DNA of 64,000 bases, taken from Sipunculus nudus (taxonomy: Eukaryota > Annelida > Sipuncula > Golfingiida > Sipunculidae). This document shows positions 43,188 through 55,452 of this stretch, piece by piece. The translations under genes were made by a program, and so were the position numbers. Where the stretch lies: NCBI GenBank assembly GCA_026874595.1, contig CM049317.1, positions 74,282,618 through 74,346,617 on the forward strand, given 5' to 3'. The notes below the pieces were generated by a model, which searched no databases, was not told the DNA's origin, and saw nothing but the letters and a program-made list of their open reading frames with translations. How positions within the stretch are numbered: the stretch's first letter is position 1; the number at the start of each line of letters is the position of its first letter.

Positions 43188-43703
43188 TAATTTGTGACAT
43201 GATGTCAATACTAATCGAATGATTGTGTCAAGTTTCACTTTTAGCAGTTCTTACAGTGTTTCCTGTATCCTTTTTTACTCAATTCTTGCGTGAATGTAGT
43301 CAGATTGATCACAACCAACAATCCCTGTAAAAAAGCAGTTGCACAGTAGACACCATGTTTTTGATTGGCCTCGGGTTGAAAAGTACCTGATCAACACTGT
43401 CAATTTAGCTGAGAAAGCTAGAAATTTGCGAAGCCTATATCTAAATCGAACAATTTTTAGCGAAAACTTAGTCCCAAAACTTAAAGAATTTTAAACCGTG
43501 TTCAATTAACTTAAAAATTTAAACTGTGTTCACATATGTTTGGGCAAATATATACATATGTATATCGCCACATTTCCTTTTTTATTTGATAACTTGAATA
43601 TAAATATAGACACGGATACGGTATACCGTTACGGTGTAATACTGAAGCACAGAAAGAGACCACTGGTGGAGGTCGGCAGAAGCGTTAAGCACACTGCACT
43701 TAC

Positions 43704-43809
43704 CAGTTCATCGTAACGTGACTTCATACGCCGCTGCCGTTTGGTCCAGACGTCTGACATCAGCTGTTGGAGACGCTGCTTTAGAGCGACATCACAGCCT
43801 TCTGACCGG
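43704..43809 (-). CDS. Candidate coiled-coil exon, possibly 5' exon of the CNBD2-like gene
   Basis: This 106-bp minus-strand segment is flanked by CTTCAG and a perfect GTAAGT donor. It reads RSEGCDVALKQRLQQLMSDV followed by WTKRQRRMKSRYDEL, a charged amphipathic helix that looks protein-like. It ends in phase 0. The CNBD2 exon at 30.5 kb has a TAG acceptor at 30606-30604, nine bases above its ATG, that continues the same frame (ETR-MTKF...). Splicing them would merge the helix with the CNBD2 N-terminus. Alternatively it belongs to a separate gene whose other exons I cannot find. Confidence 0.45.
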
Positions 43810-44176
43810 CTGAAGTTAAAAGTATGGTTAAATATTGTCGTGGTAAATTTAGTTGTATACTTGTTCATTTGTGAATAACATTCATGTGAAATACTCGTTT
43901 GATTGTTCATAATAATAATGCGATATATCTTAAGAAAAACATCACATGTAAGGTTGTCAAAAGTTAATTAATGTATTGATATGATATACTGTTTTCTTCA
44001 TCAGTGATTTCCTCCATAAGATCATTAAAAGGTGACCACTCTTAGGTCATATTGTTAATAGGTGACCTGAAAAATGTTGATGAAAGTCTTATTGAAGAAT
44101 CGGTGCAGTTATCCGAACTTTAGACTTTTCATATTTAAGGTTGTACCATTTGAGTTTTCATAAAATACATTCATTT

Positions 44177-44178
<2 letters not shown>

Positions 44179-44213
<35 letters not shown>
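44179..44213. repeat. (TG)n microsatellite
   Basis: About 17 TG units. Confidence 0.97.
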
Positions 44214-44216
<3 letters not shown>

Positions 44217-46866
44217 ACTTTTCAATGTTGGGGTGCCTTGCGCATCTATTTGTCTGTTAAAAAATGCGGCGGAAGACGTACATTTTTTAAATGCACTGTA
44301 AAAGAATAAAACATGTCGCGGTACTGAGAAGCACTCTGTTTCAAAACAGAATGAACATTATACTCTAATGAGTGATATATATCGATCTTTGCAAAACATT
44401 TCATTCAGCACATGATAAAATATGACTTTTTGACCGTGATTACGTTGCCTTTGATTATCAAAGTTCAGACATTCATGAAACGGTTCTGTCACTGAAGTAC
44501 AGGATTTCTTTATCTAGTATCTTGATTTATAGCAAATGAAATATATTTAAATGAATAATTATATAATTTATTATTTATGTTAATATCCAAGTATTTATAT
44601 GGAGCCCTTTATGAAATATACTGAAGGTTCCGCTTCAACTAACAGGGCCCGGCCCTGTTCACGAGAAAGAAAGGGGGAGATGTATGGAAGTAATTTGATA
44701 GGAAATTATGATACCTGTATGACATGGTTTTAACACAGACTTTACCATTAATCAGCTTAAATATCCAAAGATTTATAACATGAGTTTTCAATTCATTGGT
44801 AGTTTTTAATATGAAATATAAATATTATGATGTAATATACATGTGCAAAGGGAATTATTAAAAGAATAGCACAACGAGAATCAAACCAATATTGCCATGC
44901 TTATTTTTTCATGTATAGACTTGACACAAAGACAGACTCCGAATGGATATAATTCATGAACAGGAAAATATATTGTCTGTAACAAATGGTGTGTTGCTCT
45001 GAGTGTAAAAAAATAAAAAAAAGGTTTTATGAATAAAAAAATGGATTTTAAAAAGTGAAATAGGAATTTTGAAGAAAATGGAGGTACTTAAAACAATATT
45101 TGAGTATAAGGGGTCTGTTGAAATAAGGTGACTTAAGTCTAGGGCCATGTTTATGTTTCCATGGTAACCATTATGACATCACAATTGTAACAAAACTATT
45201 TAGGCCTGCTACTGGGTTTAAGTGCAGTAAAATGTTATTGCAACAGACCCAAGGAATACAGAAAATTAGGTGTCATATCACAGACTAGGCAAGGGTCGGA
45301 TTTACATATAAGATAATGCATCGGTTAAATTTATACATAGGTAATTTTTTAATCTATAAACCCCGATTTCATAAATGTATCCTGTAACAAATCCTAGTAT
45401 AACTTTAAGAAGAGACATTAATTTGGATAAAAATAAGGGTTATATGATGAATTGTCAGTTTGTTTTGGAAAGAAAAGTGTTGTAGGTCAGGAAATATCGT
45501 CTGTTATTGTGATCGTACGCTAAATCGTTATTCAGTCAGTTCGTTGCTGACGTCAGGATTTGAAATTCGCAATTTATGCCTTTTTTTAACTTTCTCTTCC
45601 GTATATAACAAAAGAAGATCCTATAATATTTAGTAACAATACATATTGTTTATTTATAACAATGTTCTATTTATATAAGTATTATGAACGCCCTTTTGAG
45701 GAAGGTCAATACAGTATGGAAAATGAAGGTCAGTCATGTTTTGATACGCGCGGCTGAGATGATAATACGGTACTATTTTACTTGATAAATACTATCGGAA
45801 ATGATTTAATATCAATATATAATGTAATAGAATATGTAATTTATATGTTACGTACCTAAATATGTTTCAAACTATTAAATATCCATCTATATCCAATATC
45901 CAACTATTAATAATCCAACTTTCCCGCTTATGGAGTTAAATAATATGAGTGATATCTTCTCAGCCAATGGAAATACTTGTTTCATAAATTCCGTTACTAC
46001 TTCATCATCATGCATATGCACACTCCATTCACTATGACCTTTATTGTTTTATAAATATCATTACGTTTTTGTTTTACCATACTTATTTGTAAAATATAAA
46101 TGATAAGCCTATATAAATGCACAAAAAACTGCGTATAAGCAAATTTGTGTTTTTCTTGTAATATTTTGAAAAATACGAATATGATTGCCTTACTCTTACA
46201 ATCATTGACATCCCATAATGTCAACAGTGATGTAAGGATTGATTTTAGGTAACACCGGATATTACAGTGGATTTAGTGGACAATAATATACACAATACAA
46301 TAATATACACATACCCTGTATTTACCTTGTAAATGAGGCGTAAATCATGTATATACGTGTTTGAATGCTCTAGTTTACTCATAGACAGAAATATCTGTCT
46401 ATGGTTAACTTGGCGACGTAAAAAACGTCATGAACGACGATATGGCGGGATAGATAATTTTCTACTGCATTTGTCCAATTTAAGTCTTGTTATTAACATT
46501 AATAAACCTTATTTTGCTTAGTTATACATCTATTTATTACAATTATTATATAATTTCCTCAAAATATTGTAAAGGGGCTGTTAAATTAGGCTTTAAAAAC
46601 CTCTCTAAAATGCACAATTACCTATACAAACCTGATTAGCCTTAGGTTAGAGCGCCTCGTTTTCAGACAAGCAGACGAAACTTTGAAAGCACATTTTGAT
46701 GGTGAATCAGGCATTATGAGTTATTGGAGCCAGTAAAATCAACTAAAGCTGGACGGCGCCATGACGGTGTGATGACGTCATAAATTCCATTGCGTCAAAA
46801 AGAGTGTGCAATTCGATTGTCACGTGGTCAGATATCTGTCGTCAATATACAGGTCGACCACATGCT

Positions 46867-46869
<3 letters not shown>

Positions 46870-46923
<54 letters not shown>

Positions 46924-46992
46924 CACAATACAATATACACAATATATATATATATACAATACAATATAATATATATATATATATACAATACA

Positions 46993-47051
<59 letters not shown>
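46870..47051. repeat. (TA)n cluster with ACAATACAATA spacers
   Basis: Three TA tracts separated by ATACAATACAATATA-like spacers that repeat at 46921, 46955 and 46985. Confidence 0.95.
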
Positions 47052-47056
<5 letters not shown>

Positions 47057-47261
47057 AATTATAAGTAGAAGTGAAGTCTGAATAATTCAATGTAGCACTG
47101 ATATAAAGGCGCAAAACTAATTTGAACAAAAAAAGTTGAAAATGGTCCAATTATATTGCCTTATATTCAATCTGGGTGTAAGAATTCTAAACTTTTTTTA
47201 TTCAACCAAACTTCTTTATGCCAGAAAAAAAAATTATTTTATTGAGGTTGTGTGAAATTAC

Positions 47262-47319
47262 CTGTCAGTGCTCACAAGGTTAAGCAGTGTTACTGCCGAT
47301 GTTGGCATCGAAGTTAGAC
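47262..47319 (-). CDS. Candidate 5'-most coding exon of the CNBD2-like gene
   Basis: On the minus strand an open 58-bp segment sits between a TAG acceptor and a GTAATT donor. It reads LTSMPTSAVTLLNLVSTD and leaves two bases (AG), which the next candidate exon completes with C. An ATG at 47308-47306 could start the protein (MPTSAV...), but its Kozak context is weak (T at -3). The support is phase compatibility and the open frame only; no homology is recognised. It could instead be a chance ORF. Confidence 0.3.
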
Positions 47320-48751
47320 CTACAGTGCATATTGACAAGTGGCCTGTGGGTCATGCCGCTCAGCTGATCTATAAAAATCGAGACCTGAAGTCACCTTCAT
47401 TTTTAGGAGAAGTATAAAATAATTAAAATTTGTAAAATAAATTTTAAAAGTATCACATCGATATTGACCCTGAATTAAGGTTATATAAACTTTTTTATCA
47501 AATGTATTTAATAAGTTTATATTTAAACAATGGAAAACGGTATTTACCACAGATGGTCGTCAGAATTCATATTTATAAAGATGTAGTTTATTTTTGTACT
47601 GCAAGTGTTCTTATAAATTTTTCTTATACAGCAGTGAAACGTGTTTTTTTTTAAGTACTAACCATGACTCTTCTGAACAAATGGTTGAGACAATTTCATT
47701 CGAGGTGTAAATGAGGTACATTATATAAATATTGTGAAGATACGCAAAACATATATGTTTGTCCAGCCGAACCTTTCACATTACTTCTATTCACATTACT
47801 TCTAAGAATTAACATTACTTTTCATTGAGAAAATGGAAAATAAATTTATAGGTTGTGCCCTTGACTTTATATAAACGATAAAGGTATATACAAGATAAAC
47901 GCACAAATAGTTAATTATCAAATCTTGAGATACTGGAAATCACTCCAACTTACAGACAGTGGTAATAAAGGCGTACATTGAATCCAGTAAGTCAGTATGA
48001 TGATGAAATGTAAAATATATGATCGCATGCCTAAAACTAGCAAATGACCGCTGGACTAAAAAGTACTGCTCAGGGGCAATACAGGATTTGTAAATAGGTT
48101 GTGTGTGTGTGTGGGGGGGGGGGGGTTAAGTGCGGGTGTTACCCCTGATATAGTGTAGAATCATTTTGAAAATTTAGGCTGAAATGACGCAATCTGGGGT
48201 AGTTTTAAAATAAGCTCTGTTTTTTCGGTATAAGGTACCGCTTCCGTTGCTTCCACCTGGTAAAAGAACAATAAACTATTTACGACATATATTTTCTCGG
48301 TACGACATACTATCTCGTTCGTACGATAGTAGACATATGTATATATGTAAATGATCGGAATTCGTCGTAAAATCATGTTCGATGATTAAAGCAAAAGGAT
48401 GATCGATTGTTAATCAATAATTTTATGTACAATACAATTTACTTTATAGAATTATACCTAAACGTTTAACATATAAATTCAGTCTGACTTGTACGTCATG
48501 CACAAAGGTTAAGGTAATGACCTGTACAAGTTGCTGACACTTGTTCGCAGCACAAGGTTAATTGGTACAGTTGTCTTGCTGGTGGCTACGTTTTGTCCTG
48601 TCTTTCTTGTTTCTCTGACTGGATCTGGATAAGACTTCATAAAGACTACATACATTATCGCATGTGATCGATTATACAAATATGCAGCAGGTATAATAAA
48701 TTATAGAAGAAAGAGACCAATCATTACTTAATTGGTACAACACTTATACAT

Positions 48752-48766
48752 ACATACATACATACA

Positions 48767-48850
<84 letters not shown>
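48752..48850. repeat. (CATA)n(TA)n microsatellite
   Basis: About 11 CATA units followed by about 28 TA units. Confidence 0.97.
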
Positions 48851-48851
<1 letters not shown>

Positions 48852-50279
48852 CTAAGGCTATATACGTATGAGTGTTTTAATAAAAGCGAGTTAATTTTTA
48901 GAAGTATTCATGTTTGATGTTATATCCTGGATAGTTGTTTCATCACATTTGAATCAGATGAACACTTGGACTTGTTCATGGTTTCGTGTCTCAGTTTTTG
49001 TTCCACATTAAACTTGCTCTATAAGCATAAGAATGTGACAATGACACAGCCCTAATATGACAGACTCACTATTTAAACATATTACGCTACGAACAGTATT
49101 TAATTACCTATCTAAAAGGGGAAGTTCTGTACTCTATGACTGGCAGACAACGATTTGATATATTTCGTTTCCTGGAAATATTTTGGCGACCTAAACACAT
49201 AACAATGATAAATCAGATATCATTTAAATATATTGTATAAATAAAAAAATACGTAATTTGTAACCTTTGAAATAACAAATGTTGGTTCAGATCTTTTTAA
49301 GTGAAAGAAATACTGGTTCGAAAGTCTTCGCTTGATTTCAAGCTATTTCACTTCAGACTCAATCATGAGAATGTGTAATTTGCACAGCTTTTATTCAATG
49401 TAATATCTTCTAAGCAGCAAATTATTATAGGGGTATTCTTTGTTGTACCTCCACCAAGAAATAATGTTTTAATTGTCGCTTTTTGCTATGTTTGGTTTGT
49501 CTACTTGCAACTACACATTATATTCGTTCGAGTGCAACACCAAAGGGACAATCCATAACATGTTGGTGGCACTACATTATCTGGATCACCTAATATATAA
49601 AAATTTCAAAATATAATTTTCCATTGGTAGATAGGGTCATTTCTATATATTTCTATATTTATCACCTGTCTGATATTAAGGGTAGCATGTTCTATTAAGC
49701 AGTGCTCACATGTGATCCAACCATGGAGTCCGTTAACCACGAAACACTGTCATTTATGCAGCACCTCCAAATTTGATTTGGATGGTGGCGAAGGTGAGTA
49801 CGCTTGTCTCTGTCTACATCTATTTTCCCTCTTATCCATATAAAATATAAAACTACACATGACAAGTCAACATTGATTTTATTCATACAATAAATACAAA
49901 CATTCAAAAGCGGGCAACGAGTTGTGTACAACAAATGTCCACACCTTGATGTATACGGTAATACCGTCACAGCCCCGCCCCCCCCCCCCCCCCACCCCGG
50001 CTCGCCTTTATTCAAACCACCAGGGCATCGACCTGTCCATCAAAATCACACATCATCATTGAGATATTATGCTAGTATCTTCATACATTTAGTAAAATGG
50101 ACAGTTATTAAAAGACGAGCTACATGTTTTTGTTCGCGAATGGTTGGTTCCTTTGTAGGCTATTTGGTAGGTTGTCAGTCAGCAACTTTACTCCAGAAGA
50201 TTTGAATTGCCTTTGATTAAATTTCATAGGTTGGTGTTTGATAAATGGAGAATCCTTTTACTTCTTAAGTTAATATAGA

Positions 50280-50744
50280 TCACCATAATGTTCCATTTAC
50301 CATTGTGCCAAGGAGCAATTTCTTTAACCCCCACCGAGAGCCGCAGCCATTCATTGGTATTATGGACTGCTTCTGTGATAGGACCACCGGTTGCTGAAGA
50401 GTGACACACTGTATCAGTGGAGCATATACAAAAAATTGATTAGGATTCTTGTCATCTGGGACTACTTTTCTATTTATGGATTTGTCATCAGTGAAATGCC
50501 TGTTCGTTGTTAAAATTTTGCATGAAATATGATGCCGAATTACATTAGGAGATCTGATTGGATTTGAAGAAGCTAATTCACCTTTTTTAACACAAATGCT
50601 TGTGTGCTGGAATTGTATTCCCAACTCATAAGATACATAATGGTCTGTGACAGAGGAACTATAGGAACAAAATCTGAAAAAGTCCACACAACCGATGATA
50701 TACAAAACCACTGATATACACATCTTATGAAAAGATGTATACAT
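50280..50744 (-). CDS. Hypothetical ORF, 154 codons, signal-peptide-like start
   Basis: It starts MYTSFHKMCISVVLYIIGCV and has a hydrophobic N-terminus followed by a polar region with Cys (SICVKKGELA, RHHISCKILTTNRH, FFVYAPLIQCVTLQ). Near 50400 the -1 frame becomes the more protein-like one (TEAVHNTNEWLRLSVGVKEI, APWHNGKWNIMV), suggesting a frameshift or missed splice. No family recognised; it may be a pseudogene or chance. Confidence 0.25.
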   Translation of the reverse strand: MYTSFHKMCISVVLYIIGCVDFFRFCSYSSSVTDHYVSYELGIQFQHTSICVKKGELASSNPIRSPNVIRHHISCKILTTNRHFTDDKSINRKVVPDDKNPNQFFVYAPLIQCVTLQQPVVLSQKQSIIPMNGCGSRWGLKKLLLGTMVNGTLW

Positions 50745-51370
50745 TCAACATCACACTGGAAATATAGTGCAATGTCTGGTCTTTTCTTTACTAATTGGGT
50801 TCTACCTTTCTAGCAGCTCAAGATTACGAAAAAGCAGATGGATAAGTCGTAGTTCAGTACGACTAGTATACGTTATCTGAAGAACTATAAGACACTAGAA
50901 GAAAAGAGGAGAAGGACAGAATATCATCCAGTACCTCATGGATAGATTTCTAATGTTTAATGCATGATCCTGATGACGTCATAATGACCCAGATGTTGGA
51001 ATCAAGGCCTGCCAAAGGTGGTCAAAGGTTACGAAGACACAACCAACAACAAGGCCATTTTCTCTGTGCAAAACAAAATGAATGATAAATATAGTCTCAC
51101 TAACATATGAACATTCCTCAGTGTTTCATATACTACTATAGTATATATTACTGACATAACAAAATAAAATCTCACAGACACATTCGGGAAATAGTGTGCA
51201 AACAGCAAGCACGTACAAATTTGTAACTGCAGCAAGTAACCATCTAACATGTTGGAATGATAGTTATTTAATCATACAGTATATCTGACTTGATAACAAT
51301 TCCATTCCATTTCTACTTCTAATGCTTGTATGATTTATACTGATAAATTTATATCATAATTATAATTATA

Positions 51371-51746
51371 ACAAGGGACCCATGGGTCACTGTGCTCAGC
51401 TAAAGTTGACCTTGAAGGTAAAAATCTGAAATAATATCAAATGGAGATAAAGTCCGAGAAAAAGAGGTAATACAGGCCAAGGTTGGTTGAAATGATTGAA
51501 GAAACTGCTGCAAACAATATTTTGTAATCTGACCATGTGTTTCCTAATGCCAAAACTGAAGCATGTTAGTAGTTTGTGAATATATAAGATCTATACTATT
51601 ACCACTGATTTTGGTTGTGTAATTTACACATTTGTCCAATTAGATCCTTTTTATTATTTAAATTAATTTTTTCTATTTTACAAAATGTATACAGTTGCCA
51701 TAACATTCTAACTCAACAGATGAAAGGACGTATAGTCAGCTGAGCT
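51371..51746 (+). mobile_element. Short, diverged pearl/HINE-like copy
   Basis: It begins ACAAGGGACCCATGGGTCAC-TGTGCTCAGCT and ends GTCAGCTGAGCTAAAA, the same termini as the large element at 56-60 kb. It lacks the expanded core and the microsatellite. It lies downstream of ARMC8. Confidence 0.6.
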
Positions 51747-52258
51747 AAAAATAAATAAATACTCCTGGTAGCCAGAAATGAAAAAAAAAAAATTCATGTT
51801 AATGCTAAATGAGACATTATTAAAATTAGTTAAAATTTTCTGATGCCTCCGCCATTGACTATTCATCACAGGTGCTGACAAACCATACAACCTCCCTACT
51901 TATACAATTTAGCTAATTCTTTTAATGTCTCATATCTTATATAACATATCTATACTATATTTAATCTGCATAGTTCAGTAACCGCATTGATCACATTGAC
52001 CCAAACAGGTATATTTTTCAAGAAATATGCAAACTAACAATCTGTGTAACATTTATACTTGTGCTTATATTTGTGTTATATTTGATGAAAACAGTTTCTC
52101 ACTCGCTCACACAAACACACATGCACAAACTGCATACATCACCAACGGGGTGTTTGGTATGACATATGCTGAATATCATGCCCCTTAAACAACCATATAC
52201 ATAATGCACTTATACACTGATAGACAGTTAAAGAACATGCAGGTGATTCTATATATAA

Positions 52259-52274
52259 ATACACACACACACAC

Positions 52275-52337
<63 letters not shown>

Positions 52338-52343
52338 CATACA
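52259..52343. repeat. (CA)n microsatellite with ATATATA breaks
   Basis: Dinucleotide CA tract in the ARMC8 downstream region. Confidence 0.97.
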
Positions 52344-52964
52344 TACAAATATCATAACTTCGGCAAGTGCAACCTTCTAAAATGAGTTAGGCAACAAACG
52401 CAACTGTTTAAATCCAAATCCATTTGAGTACAGTGAATTAATACAAATGTTAAATGTTAATGGTGATTTCATAGGTCTGAGATAGAATAAGTACAAACAA
52501 TCCACTAGAGTATATGTAAGGTGATACAAAGGTGCAAAACAACACCAGGAACAGTCAATCATATATACTTATGTATTAGGTATATATATAAACATATGCT
52601 GGTGAATTTTAAATATCACGATATCGCTATGATACTGGTATTATCACCATCCTCTCACACAACATATTTCATTAGAGTAGGTAGAACATTAAAAAAACGT
52701 GTTTTAATTTATATTCTCACATTAATTGTGTGTTGTTTGCACAAAATTCCATAACCAACTCATCACTGATATTAACAATAAACATATAATTAAGATAAGG
52801 CAGTGTCCCTTCTTTGAGATGATTATATTTCTAAAGTGTACAATGACCACCTGCCACATAGGGTGAAACTTAAAGAATAAAATGATTGATGAATAATGAT
52901 ATGATATGAGGGAAGATTACAATGGATGTTATACATAGTGAAACAGTCATTATTTGTGCTTGGT

Positions 52965-52966
<2 letters not shown>

Positions 52967-53046
<80 letters not shown>
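52967..53046. repeat. (TA)n microsatellite
   Basis: About 40 TA units. Confidence 0.98.
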
Positions 53047-53049
<3 letters not shown>

Positions 53050-53165
53050 TCATTAATTACAGCATTTGTGTGGAAGCATGCACATTGGTAAAGGATTTCT
53101 ATTCCCATAATAAAAGAACATTTGTTTCTTGCCATCTGTTACTTCCCCTCACATCCAATTTTATT

Positions 53166-53248
53166 ACAAAGTATTTCCTCTTATTTTACTTGATCCTTAT
53201 ATTACTTGATCCTTATTTTACTTGATCCTTATATTACTTGATTCTCAC
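53166..53248 (+). repeat. Short 17-bp repeat (TTACTTGATCCTTATAT type)
   Basis: Four to five units of TTACTTGATCCTTAT(A/T)T in the ARMC8 downstream region. Confidence 0.75.
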
Positions 53249-53334
53249 ATGATCCCGCTGTGTGAACATTCCTGGTAAAATTATGTCAATCCACCATCTT
53301 GTGACAGACCTGCAGGATCCATCATCAATCATTG

Positions 53335-53590
53335 CAGGGCTCGACATTAACGGTTAATCACTTGCCCGTGGCAAGTGAAAGTTGTAGAAAATAGTGGAAG
53401 GGCAACAAGAAGTCTCCTCCTAACATAAAACCTTTACCCAAGTAAAGGCTTGAAAAAGGATATTTGTGTTCTTGAATATAATACAATCAATAATATTTGA
53501 AAGGCAAGTAAAAAAAATGATGGGCAAGTAAAAGCTAGATGCTACTTGCCCAAAAGGGCAACTACTTTCAAAAGTTGATGTTGAGCTCTG
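53335..53590. mobile_element. 256-bp TIR MITE
   Basis: The left end CAGGGCTCGACATTAAC and the inverted right end CAGAGCTCAACATCAAC match at 14 of 17 bases. Both sides are flanked by CATTG (53330-53334, 53591-53595). The interior repeats 'ggcaagtg/cacttgcc' motifs that form internal hairpins. hAT-like by its ends; no coding. Confidence 0.62.
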
Positions 53591-53595
53591 CATTG

Positions 53596-55424
53596 TGTAC
53601 AGGCGGCTTAAAGTTCAGCTTTTACATTAGTAGTTACTTCATGTCCTTCCTCCATTTTGTTTCAAACTCAGTCAAAAGATAAGTATTTCTCAGCATGAGT
53701 ATACATAAATGTTTGCCGTCAATTAAATGAGTATACAACCTGTTAAATTAGGTATAATGATAATGACTATTCTGTTTATTGGTATGACACTGGTTGCGAT
53801 TCACCCTGTTTATTGACAAACATGCCAAGTTGATCATCAAATAAACCCAGTTTCTTCAAGAAGCTAAAAAATGTTACATCATGTAAAAAAGTGCATTTTT
53901 TATTCTTTTTTTTTTCACACTGGATGCTTAACATACGTTCTACTGCACAGTATTGAAAATGGCATTGGTGAATTTTACTAAGCTCTGCGTGATACATGCC
54001 TCACAACATTTATGTCAGCTTCACTGAGAACAGCACTAAACATAACACTCTAGGGCTGTCATTAGTTTATCAAATACACAACAGGTGTCACCAGTGCTGT
54101 AAGAAGATGCTACAAATAAGCTCAAATGCTTCATCATTACATGCACATTTTTAGTGCCACCACCAGATGCTGGAGTTCACAATGTGTAAAATACTTGAAC
54201 ATCTACCATATCATTTACATGTGATAATAGTGATTACCCACACTGGGGAACAAAAATATAACTGTTCTTTAAAATCAGGAATTTATCCCAGCAGCCCAAG
54301 AAGAGCCCTCCGGTTTTGTAACAAACGTTCAGTAAAAGAAGAGACTGATATACAGTGAATCATATATACAAATATACACATACATTATGATTCTGTCAGG
54401 ATACTATACCCTCCGTATATACATGAGACTGTTTTATCATCCATTGATGGCCTGCTTTGTACACATTCAGTTTAAAGCTCTGCTTGAAACATACTGGGAT
54501 TCCCAGATCAGTCCATTGTCGGGGTAAAATCCTGCTCAACCATATTCACAAGACTTTGGGTTATTTCTGCATTTATGATTTGTCTACATCTGTATTTTAA
54601 CAACAGCTTGAAACAAATTGTTTTTCAAGCAACACCACTTACTTGCTGCTCATTTCTTTTACAGGATCCAGGAACAACACTCCATGACAGTGAATCATCT
54701 GTGAGAGATGCACATAACATTATATAAGTATATATTCCTTTTTAAGGTGATATGACTCATCCTGTGATACAGTCTTTATGGTACCTTATGGTGACACAGG
54801 CTCTTTAGAGTCCTTATGGTAGGATGCCATATTTTCAAAATTCTTATGGTAGACTGTATCTGAAAGAACTTTTTTCACTTTCATGTTCAAGATCTTCACC
54901 ATAATCCTCACCATATTTAGATAATTATCTTTGCCATTTTTTGAGATTCAACAGCATTGCCTCTTTTCACTCTTTATGGTAGAATGGACAATCTTTAAGG
55001 GTCTTTCAGGTAAGATGGTAGAGTTTTTCAAGTCTTTGTGGTAATGTGGAATAACCCTTTCCATTCTTTGTGGTGGAGTGAATGGTACTTTTGGGAGTCT
55101 TTAGGGTAAATTCACAAAATCTCTGCAGTCTTTGCTGTGACTTTGTTCTCCTGCTGCAGTGCTGCATAGATTCCTTCCACTTTCTAAAGCTGCTGCAAAG
55201 AACTTGAACAGACTATATGGTAACCCTGAAGAGTTTCTTCACAGTCCTTTTGGTAGTGTATAGTGCTGTTGTAAATGCATTTTGTGAGCAGGGAACAAGA
55301 CCTTGGATGACAATATTCTGGGCACTCACAGTCCTTTGGGGAAGTGTAACCACTGAGGTTCCACAGAGCTGTCAAACAAACGATAGGCTGGCAACAGTTC
55401 TGGGTGTGCCAGTATCTCTAATTG
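53596..55424 (-). other. ARMC8 downstream region and likely 3' UTR
   Basis: No coding sequence. Several AATAAA candidates exist on the minus strand (e.g. near 53898, 53808, 53777), but none can be chosen without transcript data. Confidence 0.45.
54730..55350 (-). repeat. Degenerate repeat over the likely ARMC8 3' UTR
   Basis: On the plus strand TCTTTATGGTA-like motifs recur about every 40-65 bases (e.g. 54773, 54809, 54841, 54970, 55033, 55098, 55239, 55329), with weakly similar spacers. The stretch lies directly downstream of the ARMC8 stop and is probably transcribed as 3' UTR. Confidence 0.5.
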
Positions 55425-55452
55425 TCAGAAGTGCTGGAGGGCCTGGTTTACC
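55425..55452 (-). CDS. ARMC8: ARMC8 terminal coding exon
   Basis: Acceptor TTTTCAG, then G GTA AAC CAG GCC CTC CAG CAC TTC TGA. It completes the Lys codon and gives VNQALQHF-stop, matching the ALQQYLA end of human ARMC8. It is too short to detect except by splicing. It is separated from the previous exon by 4.7 kb of repeats. Confidence 0.85.

Larger units (their letters stand above)
43810..47261. other. No gene seen between the two candidate 5' exons
   Basis: AT-rich. It contains a (TG)n tract at 44179-44213, an X-box-like motif at 45155-45168, TGACGTCA at 45548 and 46773, and a long (TA)n cluster at 46870-47051. Confidence 0.5.
47320..51370. other. Region between ARMC8 and the CNBD2-like gene
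   Basis: No confident gene. It holds the hypothetical ORF at 50.3-50.7 kb, a (CATA)n(TA)n tract, a G-run at 48112-48125 and a C-run at 49977-49993. Confidence 0.5.

Noticed and set aside
46842-47150. ORFs of alternating Ile/Tyr (also at 19150-19332, 27311-27658, 52823-53135, 61104-61340)
   Set aside because: Translations of (TA)n microsatellites.
48161-48376. Possible terminal exon reading VEATEAVPYTEKTELILKLP
   Set aside because: It has a good acceptor-like CTTTTACCAG, but no partner exon and no usable in-phase donor to the 47.3 kb exon.
52139-52348. Cys/Val-repeat ORF
   Set aside because: Translation of a (CA)n tract.
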